Position numbers and translations under genes: made by a program. Of a DNA stretch of 64,000 bases, positions 10,060-20,499 are shown in pieces. Below the pieces are notes generated by a model. It ran no database searches, was not told the DNA's origin, and was given only the letters and a program-made list of their open reading frames with translations. Location: contig NC_133491.1 in NCBI RefSeq assembly GCF_025370935.1, positions 15,012,650 through 15,076,649 of the forward strand, in the 5' to 3' direction. Source of the stretch: Choristoneura fumiferana (taxonomy: Eukaryota; Arthropoda; Insecta; Lepidoptera; Tortricidae). The first letter of the stretch is position 1, and every line of letters starts with the position of its first letter.

Positions 10060-11377
10060 CTAGTTAAAGCACATGCACCAGACAGCGTCGAGGCAGACGC
10101 CGTTGTTCCAGCCGAGCGCGCGGCAGGCCGAGCGGCAGGCGCTGGCGGTGCAGCGGCGAGCCGCCGGCGCAGACAGCGCGGCGGGGCCGGCCCGCACCAG
10201 CAGCGTCGGCAGCTGCTCCACGCCGGATAACTCTGACAACTGCTCAAGGCCAGTAGGCTCTGGAAATGAAGGTTTTGATTTGAGTTGTAAGTCGCGTTCC
10301 CGCAATAAGGACAGACTTTTAGAAAATCTTGTGAAATAGAGAATCCTCAAACAGTAGCAATGCCGCAAGCGCTATCTGGCCTTAATAAGTAACAAAAGTA
10401 ACTGATTTACTGGCTCATCAACGACCAGCTAAAATCCTTGGGCCAATATTTTGTATAGAAATTATTTATGATGTTCACAAGGTAAACTTAAAATTGGGAA
10501 CTATATTTTCCATCACTTAATTTTAGATGTGTCACTAATCGGCAATACCCTAATTAAAATATCTGTCCCTTAGAAATATATTAGTTATCATAATAATTAA
10601 AACTCTCTAAGTATGAGTCATCAGAATAATAACCTGTATCTTAAAATATAGTTTGATCATCAAAATTCAATCACCAAAATAATAGATCTGTCACCTTATC
10701 TACTACAGGTCTGGTTGGGTACGACGACGAGCGAAGCGAGGTGTTAGGTAGAACTGCGACCCTCAGCGCGCGAGCCGAGCGACCGAAGCAAGCCTGCCGC
10801 GGTAGCTTCGTTATTTTTAATTAATTCAAATTGCCATCCTTCATCATCATCATCATCACAATCAATGATCAACATCAATCGTCATCATACTAATACGAAA
10901 CGTAAGGCCAGAAAAAGGGACAATCGCATGACTGCCACGTAATTTGATAATTAATATTATTTTTCAGTGATTTTTAGGTAAACATTTTATATTGTTTGGT
11001 GATTCAGTTTTAATGAAACTTTTATTATTTTGAAACCCAATATAATTATTTGATGATCGATATTTTTAAGTAATTTTTAATTAATATTTAGGTAACCGTT
11101 TTAATATTATTTGGTGGTTCAATTTAGGTGACAGATCTACTATTTTAGGAACAAATATTATTTATTAGGTGATCGATAAAATCATACCTCTTCTTATGAG
11201 ATTGGGAATTTTGCAACTCTGGCGAAATCTGGGGCTTCAATTTATTTAACTACCTTGGAACTTTGAATTTTACTGTCTGACCTAATTTTAAAAATTACCT
11301 TCAGCGGGCGCTGCTCTCGCCAGCCCAAGGAGGGCCAACGTCACCACCAACAATACGGAAGTCTTGAAACCCTGCAT
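10060..11377 (-). CDS. Secreted defensin-like peptide, gene 4 (two exons, minus strand)
   Basis: Predicted complement join: exon 1 11377..11299, exon 2 10259..10060; 92 residues. Exon 1 gives M-Q-G-F-K-T-S and a signal peptide to A-R-A. Donor GAAG|gtaatt, acceptor atttccag|AG, phase 1. The pro-region keeps two L/V-E-Q-L units; RR at 61-62; cysteines at 63, 68, 72, 82, 88 and 90; ends C-M-C-F-N. The stretch from RR to the end is identical in gene 3, while signal and pro-regions differ. Trp and Met replace the Arg residues found near the last cysteines of genes 1 and 2, so the product is less basic. It is the only intact inverted member and is divergent from gene 3. Poly(A) signal at 9945-9940 (minus). 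Confidence 0.85.
10491..10850. repeat. Dispersed repeat inside the intron of gene 4
   Basis: Matches 3066-3392 including 'acgacgacgagcgaagcgag' and the 'gtgttaggta' end. It accounts for about a third of the 1.04-kb intron. An ATC/ATG-rich stretch follows at 10841-10860. Confidence 0.55.
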
Positions 11378-11467
11378 CTTCACGATAGAGTCAGTAGTCA
11401 AGTGTGTAACAAAAATAACTGTTTGAAAGCTGAGCTCGAACTATACCGAATGGAGACCAGCTTTGCA

Positions 11468-11474
11468 TTTTATA
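11468..11474 (-). promoter_or_regulatory. TATA box of defensin-like gene 4
   Basis: TATAAAA on the minus strand, 97 bp before the ATG, followed by the family start-region text 'gctggtctccatt' and the 'gagctcagctttc' leader. Confidence 0.72.
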
Positions 11475-11521
11475 GGCAGGGATGACTCAGTGTACTTCTT
11501 TCTTGAATCTAATCGATTATT

Positions 11522-11538
11522 GGTGCTTCCCTGTTATC
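11522..11538 (-). promoter_or_regulatory. GATA plus kappaB-like element of gene 4
   Basis: The minus strand reads CTGATAACAGGGAAGCACC. It has a GATA core and a G-rich half resembling Rel/NF-kappaB sites, about 48 bp upstream of TATA. The same CTGATAACAGG text lies about 54 bp upstream of TATA in gene 3. Paired GATA and Rel sites are known features of insect immune promoters. The match to a Rel consensus is imperfect, so binding is inferred. Confidence 0.4.
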
Positions 11539-11734
11539 AGTTTTCGTTATTCGGTAGGATTACGGTCAAGCTACTTTTTTGTGTTATCTATTTTTGATCT
11601 AGATTCAGTTTGAATTAGGTACCTACTTCTCGATCAGACATGTGACATAGCTAACAGATACCTTGTATAGTGTTCATATAAATGCCCTTATAAACTAACA
11701 TAACCTAATAACTACCTTCTCTTACCTTTGCTAC

Positions 11735-11990
11735 CTGCTGCTAAACGCACCTCCCGCCGAAAGTCTAAATTCTATCATCATCATCCTGTTGAATGGCGGT
11801 CAACCACTGTACGTTTCCTTTGGCACCTCCTGCCATGTCCAATGAAATTGTGGAATCAACTTCCGTCAGCATTGTTTCCAAACAGTTATCAGGGCTTTCA
11901 AGAAAGGCTTGCTTTAAACTTTCGTTAAAGGCCAGCAACAGACCAGTGACACCTTGATTTGTTGATATTCAAGGGCCGTGATGCGAAGCG
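11735..11990 (+). pseudogene. LINE (Jockey-like) C-terminal fragment
   Basis: The frame from 11728 reads R-T-S-R-R-K-S-K-F, then L-W-N-Q-L-P-S-A-L-F-P and Q-G-F-Q-E-R-L. This W-N-x-L-P pattern is typical of the C-terminus of Jockey/I-group reverse transcriptases. It is followed by 3' UTR-like text to about 12050. Only the tail remains. It sits between the divergent genes 4 and 3. Confidence 0.6.
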
Positions 11991-12293
11991 GTGGTGGCGG
12001 TAGCAAAAACAGAATAAAATGTCGAACAGAAGAAAAAGAAAAAAGTCTGTCAATTTGTCTTTTTGTTTCTAGCACCCCGAACAGATTAACGTTTTATTAA
12101 GACTTCTAGTTTTTCCCCGAAAAGTAGATGTGTCAAAGAAGTCAACGACTTTTGTGTAAAGATATGCAATAGATAAGAAGACTACTTAATTATAAACAAA
12201 ATAATATTTTTAATTATAACTGAATATAGATTTGACCTGATTTTCCTAACAGTGCAGATAGTTTAGGTATCTTTTGATATTTAGGGGCTGTTT

Positions 12294-12424
12294 CACCATC
12301 CATTGATTAGTGTTAACTGACGGTTAAATGTGATGCCGTCTCTATTTGCTTTGTTCGAATAGACGGAGACGGCATCACATTTAACCGTCAGTTAACACTA
12401 ATCAATGGATGGTGAAACAGCCCC
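12294..12424. mobile_element. 131-bp PIF/Harbinger-like MITE
   Basis: Nearly perfect palindrome with termini GGGGCTGTTTCACCATCCAT and complement, flanked by TTA on both sides (12291-12293, 12425-12427). A 3-bp TTA/TWA duplication is the PIF/Harbinger hallmark. A second copy of the same 131-bp length, also with TTA, is at 56816-56946. It lies 240 bp upstream of the ATG-side promoter of gene 3. Confidence 0.88.
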
Positions 12425-12496
12425 TTATTTGTAAATATTAATCATTAGATTAGCTAAAAATTCTGGTGGTAAAATACTTACTTAATTACTTAATCT

Positions 12497-12513
12497 GATA
12501 ACAGGAAAATACC
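12497..12513 (+). promoter_or_regulatory. GATA plus kappaB-like element of gene 3
   Basis: CTGATAACAGGAAAATACC, with GATA at 12497-12500 and GGAAAATACC at 12504-12513. The beginning is identical to the element of gene 4 and it sits at nearly the same distance from TATA. A second, inverted GATA (TTATC) is at about 12522. Likely immune-inducible control, by inference. Confidence 0.4.
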
Positions 12514-12566
12514 TGTGCAAGTTATCAATCAGGTGCATAAATAAAATACTTTGAGTTATCTCTTCC

Positions 12567-12574
12567 TATATAAA
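12567..12574 (+). promoter_or_regulatory. TATA box of defensin-like gene 3
   Basis: TATATAAA, 98 bp before the ATG, in the conserved 'tatataaagcgagg' block. CAGGTGC lies 37 bp upstream, as in genes 1 and 2. Confidence 0.75.
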
Positions 12575-12664
12575 GCGAGGCTGGTCTTCACTCCGGTATA
12601 GTTCGAGCTCAGCTTTGAAACTGTTCTTATTGTTACACACTTGTCTACTAACTCTATCGTAAAG

Positions 12665-13591
12665 ATGCAGGGTTTCAAGACTTTCGTATTGCTGGCGGTG
12701 GTGGTGGCCCTTCTTGGGCTGGCGAGAGCAGCACCTGCTGAAAATGGTACGTTTGCTTTAAACTAACAATTTCTTGCTTATCTTATTCCTTGGGTGCCAG
12801 CATCTGACATCTCCTCTCAATTAGACATCGCTGAACAAAGATTTAATTTTTAAATATCACCACGTTCCAAATTTTATTATCTTTATCTTCTTTCTTGAAT
12901 AACAACAAACAGTTAAAATAGAGTTTTTTTTGTTTGGCATTTTATGTTAGCCATAACATAAAATGGAAAAAGCTCAGACCAAGCTTTCACTGGTTCTATT
13001 AAATTTTTGTATGCAAAATTGCTTTCGTTGGAACAAAATCTCGCCTAATGATAACCAAAGATTTAGAAAGAAAGAAAGAAAGGTTTATTTTGGCTCCATA
13101 AGTACCACCTAAAACTAAGACTAAAACTAGCACTAAAACTATGTTACTTGGTGACACGGCAGGATACCAAAGGGTCTCCACTCAGCATGTGTTGCCGCAC
13201 ATTATGTGCAGCAACGCTGGTTTTCTGTGGAGCCCAAACGTTAAATAAACATGTCTATGATGTTTAGTCTTAGATGGGTCACCTACTTCTGGTCCATATG
13301 TGAAAAAGGTTAGATTAAAACCTGCCGTTTAATTTGCGATACACACTCTTCTTTTAAGTTCACTCTGAGTCTTAATAACTCTCTCCGTTTCCAGAGCCTA
13401 CTGGCCTAGAGCAGTTGGCAGAGTTGGCCAGCACGGAACAACTGCCAGCGATGCTGGTGCGCCCTGGCCTCGCCGAGCTGTCTGAGGCAGCTCGCCGCTG
13501 CACCGCCAGCGCCTGCCGCTCGGCCTGCCGCGCGCTCGGCTGGAACAACGGCGTCTGCCTCGACGCTGTGTGGTGCATGTGCTTTAACTAG
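12665..13591 (+). CDS. Secreted defensin-like peptide, gene 3 (two exons)
   Basis: Predicted join 12665..12746 and 13395..13591; 92 residues. Signal peptide as in gene 2. Donor AATG|gtacgt, acceptor tttccag|AG, phase 1. The acidic pro-region (23-60) contains L-E-Q-L-A-E-L and T-E-Q-L; RR at 61-62; cysteines at 63, 68, 72, 82, 88 and 90. The domain has the helix segment A-C-R-S-A-C-R-A-L-G and the W-N-N-G-V-C turn, then ends C-M-C-F-N. It has the most complete upstream region of the family (GATA/kappaB-like element, E-box, TATA). Poly(A) signal at 13706-13711. Its intron carries a retroelement end (about 13070-13240). The defensin-like class is clear from spacing; the target organism cannot be read from sequence. 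Confidence 0.87.
13068..13245 (-). mobile_element. Retroelement 3' end in the intron of gene 3
   Basis: Shares 'aaccagcgttgct' and 'gctgagtggag' (in complement) with 56695-56790, and related text occurs at 39060-39190. Ends in a CTTT-rich tail (GAAAGAAAGAAAG on the plus strand). It explains the 60-codon minus frame at 12999-13181. Confidence 0.55.
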
Positions 13592-13844
13592 ATGTTCTTC
13601 ATCTACAGTCCAGTTCATTAACTGCGCTACCATAGCTTTACTAACTACGTCCGCCTCTTCACACGCAAATTTGTACTTTTAATTAAAATTAAGAATGATT
13701 TTATGAATAAATTAGATTTTAACTTACATATTACTTTTCACTACCACTCCCCTGACTCACTCAATAACAATAACTGGAAGTTCATTTGATATATTTCTAG
13801 ATTTAGTCAACTTCTACAGAGCCATGCTCACCTCCTTAGACATA

Positions 13845-13950
13845 AACATGTCTCTACTTTTTTTTAATTAAGAATTTGTACATAAATATGATTTTAACTA
13901 ACATTTTAGGTTTAACTTCTACCCTCCTGTGTAATTTAATCAAGATCATA
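13845..13950 (+). pseudogene. Probable 3' UTR relic of a sixth defensin-like gene
   Basis: 'gtctctac', 'aattaagaatttgtacataa', 'gattttaactaac' and 'cctgtgtaatttaatcaaga' run in the same order as the 3' UTR and flank of gene 3 at 13650-13770. No coding part survives. The match is gapped, so confidence is moderate. Confidence 0.45.
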
Positions 13951-13959
13951 ATAAAAGTC

Positions 13960-14320
13960 TTTAAGTAAGTAATTCTCCTACTACTAAATAACTGCTGAGC
14001 TGACAGAGACCAATATCCTTATACTACCTTATAAAGCTATAGCATTAGAATGTGAAACATTACAACATGTAGAAGGGAGGGCTTACAACTTACAAGGTTG
14101 CCCAGGGTCATGTTCTAGGACACACTTTGCTCTGTTCTTATATAACTATTTCACATTCGTAAAATAAGCCTATAGAAAGCGCACAATACGCACATCTTCA
14201 AAAGTGAAATCCTGACGAGTGAATCAGAAGTTCTTACTACTACTAGGATAGTCGTCCTGCTGACTAAACTATCTCTCGCAGCTTAGCCGTCATCTTCTTC
14301 CTTTGCAATTTTGTAATACA
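13960..14320. other. Unassigned intergenic DNA
   Basis: No supported gene, repeat or RNA seen. Confidence 0.4.
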
Positions 14321-14326
14321 TATTAG

Positions 14327-14492
14327 CTTTTGCCCGTGACTTCGTCTGCCAAGATTTCTTTCTCCAAGATGAACACTACCTATGTCCTTTCCTGGGACTC
14401 AAACTATCTCTGTAACAAATGTTATCTAAATCGGTTCAGCGATCGGACAGACAAAGAAAAACATTTTCGCTTTTATAATATTAGTAAAAATA
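14327..14492 (+). repeat. Interspersed repeat ending in CATTTATAATATTAG
   Basis: 'ttagcttttgcccgtgactt', 'tcctttcctgggactcaaac' and 'tttataatattagt' define a family with many copies here: plus copies at 15545-15712, 19970-20450, 32018-32205, 45638-45842 and 60327-60512; minus copies listed separately. The class is uncertain. It is non-coding. Confidence 0.65.
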
Positions 14493-14762
14493 GTAGTATT
14501 GAGGAGTAGGTAAGGAAATGGATATAAAACAAATAAAACATGAAATACAGCACGAGGATTGGCAGATCATCACTGGCACGTTTCAAATAGAACCCATATT
14601 TAGAAACATGAAGGTGAAAATAACTCAAAAACTATTTAATTTGATTTCTTTATTTACTACGCCACAATGTTGTGTAGAGGTAAATACATTAAAATCTTGA
14701 TCATCTTGATGTGTAGTATCCACACAGGCTTAGTACCAATCGGGAACTTCACAACTTCACAT

Positions 14763-14950
14763 ACAGTCAAAGTCAAAATATGTATGACAAAAAAATCTAC
14801 CACCGGTTTGGAAAAACAAAACTCAAACTCTTTATTGCGTTAAATGTTATGATGTATGAGTGAGTTTATGTAGATATTAAAAAGCATGAACGTACCTAAG
14901 TTGAGAATATGTTGAATCCTGCAAGAAACTCAACGAGGTACAAATATACA
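14763..14950 (-). mobile_element. LINE 3' end with GACTTT-type tail
   Basis: 'agtcaaagtcaaaatatgta', then 'ctaccaccggtttggaaaaa' and 'aaactcaacgaggta', is the complement of the element at 22868-23045 and 33567-33722. The middle is rearranged. Confidence 0.6.
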
Positions 14951-14959
14951 TATTTTTAA

Positions 14960-15540
14960 AACAGGTCCTTTATGTTACGGGTTAATGATTTACATCAAAA
15001 ATATTTATATTATTACATTTGATAACACAGTAGATTCGCTAATTTTAAGTAAGGGATCGCAAATGCCAAATGCGGATATAAATTGAATTTAATAATCAAA
15101 AACTTGACTGTCTTCAAAAAAACTTTAGCTACCTCATATGTTGAAAACCGTCTAGATATTTAGATTACAGAGAAGACCAATTGAATTATTCTGTGGATAG
15201 AATAGAGAATGTACGATGTCAATAAACTTCGACTTAGCCCAATATGTCGGACAAAGACGGTGGCTTTAGTTCTGTTTATGGTTCCGTGGGTAAATATGAT
15301 AAACCTTCATCATATTTTGATCGTTCTTTTATCTCTTTTCACTTGCTACTAAGGAAAGAGAAGAGGAACAGAAAGACACAGTTAATAACAAAGGAGTCAA
15401 ATTGATTTCAAGTTATACCTAACTAAGTCAGAAATTTTTATTCACGGAGGTAAATATGAAAACATTAAAAATGCAAAGCTTTATTGTGTATTTCTTGCAC
15501 CTCCCGTTTTTTAGCTCTAGTCTCGTCTATCCTATGTTTT
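14960..15540. other. Unassigned AT-rich DNA
   Basis: No supported feature. The 71-codon frame starting at 15484 runs into the repeat at 15545 and is not a gene. Confidence 0.4.
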
Positions 15541-15888
15541 AATCCAGTTTATATATATCCAGATTATATATATAGTTGTAATCCAGAGATATATTTTTAT
15601 TTCTATTATATTTCTATTTTTGGCCAAATTTCATCCATCCAAATCCGTCCAGCCGTTTCAGCGTGGAAATGTAACAATCACAAACTTTCGCATTTATAAT
15701 ATTAGTAGGATTTGTAGTACTGAACCCACGATGTCGCCGTCCAGTCGTGCTTACGATGGAGTAAGACCGGTAGCACACAAAGACAGCTCGTTTATCAGAC
15801 ATTCGTTTTTTTTGGGCGAGCGTTCGTTAGCGGGCAGAAGATGCTGTGATGTTAAACTTAATTATTGCATCTTATATTTTATAGATTC

Positions 15889-15958
15889 ATCATCACCCCA
15901 ACCTGTATACATTCCACTGGGCACAGGCCTCTTCTCAGAATGAGAGGGCTTGAGCCGT
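15889..15958 (-). mobile_element. SINE 3'-end fragment
   Basis: 'ccactgggcacaggcctctt' and 'gagggcttgagccgtaa' match the 3' third of the SINE at 21698-21999. Confidence 0.55.
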
Positions 15959-16700
15959 AAGGCCGCTTGTGGACGTCCGTTGTTTTCTCCGGACAACGGA
16001 CCGTTTATGCCCGAAGGGGGTTATGTTTTTCTAGCGTATGTATGTATGTAAGTATGTATGTGGGTACGTATGTCCATTTCTTTGGTTCTCAAATGGGTAT
16101 CAAATGAAAGCTAATAATTAGCCCATTCTAAATATATAGGTTATAATACTTTTAATCTACCGTTTTCACATAAATATCAAAAAAGTGTAAAATAAAATAT
16201 TAAATCATAAAAATCAAAACCCAACTGCCAAAACTAAAAGGAAGAAAATAAGCCTAGTGGTCTAGAACTGTTAAGTAGCTAAGTAATTTAAAGTTCAACA
16301 GTCGGGACCCATTTAAATCGTGACGGTCAAAAACGCTTATTAGTTATGGGTCCCGATTGTTGAACTTTAAATTAGCTACTTAACAGAGTCCACTAGACTT
16401 ATTTTCTTCCTTTTAGTTTTGGCAGTCGGGTTTTTTTGATTTTTATAATTTAATACTTTTTTGCGGTGTTGTATGGCTTCGGGCACCGGACAAGTGTCCG
16501 GTCGGTCCCAGCGGCCTGAATATACACACATTCAGGCCACTTGTAGACGTTCGTTGTTTTCACCGGACAACGTACCGTTTTGTTAAGGGAGGCTCCCATA
16601 CAACAAACGTGATTTTTTTTTTGCTAATGTCTAATTAATGAATGTTGTACAGATTGTACGGAACCCTTGCACGGAACGACTCGCACTTGGCTGGTTTTTT
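15959..16700. repeat. Composite fold-back element with flanking direct repeats
   Basis: Core arms: 'aaaactaaaaggaagaaaat' at ~16237 pairs with 'attttcttccttttagtttt' at ~16400, and 'tttaaagttcaacagtcggg' pairs with its complement around 16352. Outside the palindrome are two direct copies of 'ccggacaacg..ccgttt' (about 15990 and 16562). Ends near 'cggaacccttgcacg'. Confidence 0.6.
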
Positions 16701-17146
16701 GCAGACTAAGGCAGAGAATCCTAAAAAAGTGTTCCATTAAATCTACCCGAGCAACATTGCAAGACCTACTTAAAAAAAGGTTTAAGTCCGTGCAATGCAC
16801 TGAGCTTGCGGCTTCATATACCGAGGCACTCCATTGCCACGTCGCGTCGCTAATGCCATGCGCTTGCGCATAAAGCTAAGCCTCATGCTGCGTTCACATG
16901 GCGCCATCTGTCGGTGATGTAACAAAATATTATCTTATTAATTAATAGGTATTATAAATGTGAAAGTTTGCGTGTACGCTTGATTATGCCTTCTCATTCT
17001 AAAAGGCCTATGTCTTGCAGTAGGAAGTAGGTATACTTAGTCACATTAAGCTACACCTACACAATCGATATCAAAATAGAAATAATGTAAGTTTTAATTT
17101 TCAATACGACTGGATTCGATTCCCGAGCTGAGTACAAGTTTTTTTA

Positions 17147-17747
17147 GGGTTCTGTAGCCAAATGGCAAAAAACGGAACCATTATGGATTCGTCATGTCTG
17201 TCTGTCTGTCTGTACGTCCGTATGTCACAGCCACTTTTTTCCGAAACTATAAGAACTATACTGTTGCAACTTGGTAAGTAGATGTATTCTGTGAACCGCA
17301 TTAAGATTTTCACACAAAAATAGAAAAAAAAAACAATAAGTTTTGGGGGTTCCCCATACTTAGAACTTAAACTCAATTTTTTTTTATCAAACCCATACGT
17401 GTAGGGTATCTATGGATAGGTCTTCAAAAATGATATTGAGGTTTTTAATATCATTTTTTTCTAAACTGAAAAGTTTGCGCGAGAGACACTTCCAAAGTGG
17501 TAAAATGTGTAACTTCTAAAATAAGAGAATGATGAAACTAAAAAAATACGATTTTTTTCATACGTCATAAATCGTAAACCGCAATTTACCTTTCATTCAA
17601 TCAACTCAAATTATTAAAACTATTACACTATTATTAAAACATCGATCAAAGTTACAATGAACTACAAGAACTTTTATATTATGTTACTTGCTGCTACGGA
17701 ACCCTCATGGGCGAGTCCGGCTCGCACTTGGCCACTTTTTTATTCTT
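17147..17747 (+). repeat. Long interspersed repeat (gggttctgtagcc type)
   Basis: Starts 'tagggttctgtagccaaatg', runs through 'catgtctgtctgtctgtctg', and ends 'gctacggaaccctcatgggc...gcacttggcc'. An inverted, shorter copy is at 47960-48196. The 91-codon minus frame at 17101-17376 lies inside this non-coding repeat. Confidence 0.6.
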
Positions 17748-17749
17748 CT

Positions 17750-18709
17750 TATTGTACCTGTGTACAGTTTTCTTGTCACTAAAATCGATGACAATCTTTG
17801 TATATCGGTTTGAGACTTACCCATACTGACTGATCTAAATGTCCCACTCTGTATAGGCCAAAATGCTGATGACAATGTCTTGAAACTGTTATGAATAATA
17901 CCGGTATTAAAGCAGTATATACCGGTATAAAAAGATCAAAATTTAACGTTTGAATCCCCCGCAGCATGTCAACCGCCGCTGCGCCTGCGCCGCCACTTAG
18001 CGCGTAAACAAATATATTTATTTAATAACTTTTTATTACTCTAATCCTGCCATATATTACGCTGATAAGCAGATCACCCGCTAATATATTATCGTGTATT
18101 ATCATACATATATTTGTTTGTATGTTTGTCGTCTTTATAAGCTGCGCGTGCGCGGTAAATATAATGTATCGGGGAACAAATAAGTTAAGTATAATTTAAA
18201 CGGTGTTGACGCTTTTTCGGGAATGTATTGGTTTTGAATAGGTAGATATAATAAAAATAGAAAGTTCTGCTTTCCAAACACGGGTTCAAGGCGGTTCGCA
18301 TAATTGTCGTAAGGCATAAAAAATGTTTGTCATAACTATTTTTTTTCTGAACTCATTAATTGTACACAATTGTCATAAAACAAACCTAATCTAACCTGTT
18401 GCTATCTAAAGGTGATTATTTAAAAAATGAAGAAAATTTTACGATTTTACTTAGCGGGAAAAAAATTATAACAAGCAAATATTATGACAAACATTATTAT
18501 TTAATTAAATTACGATTAACAAAAATTATGCGACTAGATATTATGTACATGTACCCAGTAGGTAGTTGTAGTTTATGCATACATCTATCTGATAACTACC
18601 AACGAGCAATTGTTGTTAATTTACCTATTTTGGAGATCCTGGAAACGATTCTAACGATTTCGATGAAATTTGCTATTTTTTATCTCGTTATTAATTTTAT
18701 TTATTAACA
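17750..18709. other. Unassigned DNA
   Basis: GC-rich spot at 17960-18000 ('ccgccgctgcgcctgcgcc'), otherwise AT-rich. The 102-codon plus frame at 18399-18707 has strongly A/T-biased codons, no domain, no signal and no relative here; I do not call it a gene. Confidence 0.4.
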
Positions 18710-18935
18710 TCGACGCAAAAAGAGGGGTGTTATAAGTTTGACCGCTAATGTGTGTCTGTGTCTGTCTGTGATACTGTATCTCTTAAACACTGGGACCGAT
18801 TTGGATGCAGTTTTCTTTATTTGAAATCAGGTTTTCTGGCGATGATTCTTAGATATGTTTCATCAAAATCGGTTAAGCCGTTTTTGAGATATTGAACTTT
18901 GAAGTGACAAAATCGGGGGTTTTCCAACTTTTTGT
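18710..18935 (+). repeat. Interspersed repeat beginning GACGCAAAAAGAGGGGTGTT
   Basis: Shared with 32277-32515 and, less completely, 33000-33140 (+), and inverted at 32855-32950, 41395-41510 and 58080-58215. Conserved words: 'aagtttga', 'ctgtctgtg', 'gttcagcc/gttaagccgttttt' and 'gatattgaactttgaa'. Non-coding in all copies. Confidence 0.6.
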
Positions 18936-18939
18936 TCAA

Positions 18940-19965
18940 CATTATGATGCTATACTTTATTTTGTTCGATATTGATTTTATTACATTTATTCACATTATT
19001 AATGGGTAAAAAGTTTATGTTTAAAAAAAACTTATAAGGTATGGGAGTCCCTACTTTATAAAAGCCGTTAACGTTTCGCCTGACGCCATACAAAAATCAG
19101 AAAGTTCAATTACAAGTCAAGCATCACAATAACGCGATTTTGTGCCAAAAATACAATTTCTACTTCCATACAAATCCCATACTAATTATAACAAACATGC
19201 TGTCAGATCCATATGGTCAAAGCTCAAAGCATACATACAACTGTCACTCAACTCACACAAAAACGTCAATATCCACAAATCGCATTATTTCATACATTTA
19301 AATTCCACCAAATTATATTTTATCCACGACAAAGTAAAATAAGCCTTCGGCACTTTATAACAGAGTCTTTGCAAGTTGAGTTAGTTATATTTGTAACATA
19401 ATATTGAATGCTAGACCAAATGGTGTGAAAAGCAGCGATCTGTTACTAGTAAGAGGATTAAATAACATATTTAACATGAAAAAGTCGTAAGTTTAAAACT
19501 AGTTTATTGGCATTATAAACCTTTTTAACAGGACTGAAGTGTTCAAATTGGAGTGCATATTTTTGCAAGCTTTGCTCTTTTTGCTTTTCATGTGATACGT
19601 GACGGTAAATGGGATAGATGTGCTTAGCTAAAGGCATTGATACTTAGATTAGTTGACTTTTCGATATTTTTAAAATAAATTTTACTTGCCAAGGAGTTGC
19701 CAAGCCAGTTCTGCGCTGCTATATAACCTATCTTAGTCAATGGGTTTATATTTGTAAATAAACTACTCAGCTATTGTTGCCGACTCTCTCTGCGATGATT
19801 TTTTCATAATAATAATATATTTCTGATTAAATCCATAGTTTTCATCCGCAGGAACCAAGTAGGGTAGATGTACTGTTTTTGGCCATCTTAAGACCGCTTT
19901 TGGCCACTTGACATTTGAAGTAATATACAAAAAGTTTTAGTATTAAAACAATATGCTTAAACTAG
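18940..19965. other. Unassigned AT-rich DNA
   Basis: No supported gene. Overlapping plus frames at 19142-19401 are low-complexity and unsupported. Confidence 0.4.
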
Positions 19966-19969
19966 CGTT

Positions 19970-20450
19970 TACCCGCGGCTTCGCACGCGTAAATCATTAG
20001 ATACAGCAGTTGAATTGAAATTACGGGATTTTATTAAATTCTCGTGGGAATCCCCTAAAATTACATCGTGGTTTTCATTGACGTTAAATTATAACATCCA
20101 TGCCAAATTTCATGACTCTAAGCCCAGCGGTTGTTATTTCGAGATTTTATTCCTATCCCGTGGGAATATCGGGATAAAAAGTAGCCTATGTGTTATTCCA
20201 GATGTCCAACTATCTTTATACCAAATTTCATGACTCTAAGCCTAGCGGCTATTAGTTCGAGATTTTATCCCTATCCCGCGGGAACATCGGAATAAAAAGT
20301 ATCCTATGTTTTAATCCAGGTTATATACTAACTTTTTGCCAAATTTCATCCAAATCCGTACAGCCGTTTCAGCGTGAAGAAGTAACAAACATACTCACTC
20401 ACTCACTCGCTCACTCACAAACTTTCACATTTATAATATTAATAGGATAA
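19970..20450 (+). repeat. Long copy of the CATTTATAATATTAG repeat
   Basis: Contains two successive 'ccaaatttcatgactctaag' modules and a 'tactcactcactcactcgctcactcac' microsatellite before the conserved end. Compare the inverted copy at 34737-35096. Confidence 0.65.
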
Positions 20451-20499
20451 TAGGATAATTTATTGAATCAGGCGTTACTTTGCGGAGGTCTATATTAAT

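Noticed and set aside
15484..15943. Overlapping plus-strand frames of 71 and 107 codons
   Set aside because: They run through the CATTTATAATATTAG-type repeat and a SINE tail.
18399..18707. 102-codon plus-strand frame with a hydrophobic C-terminus
   Set aside because: A/T-driven composition, no promoter or splice evidence and no family resemblance.
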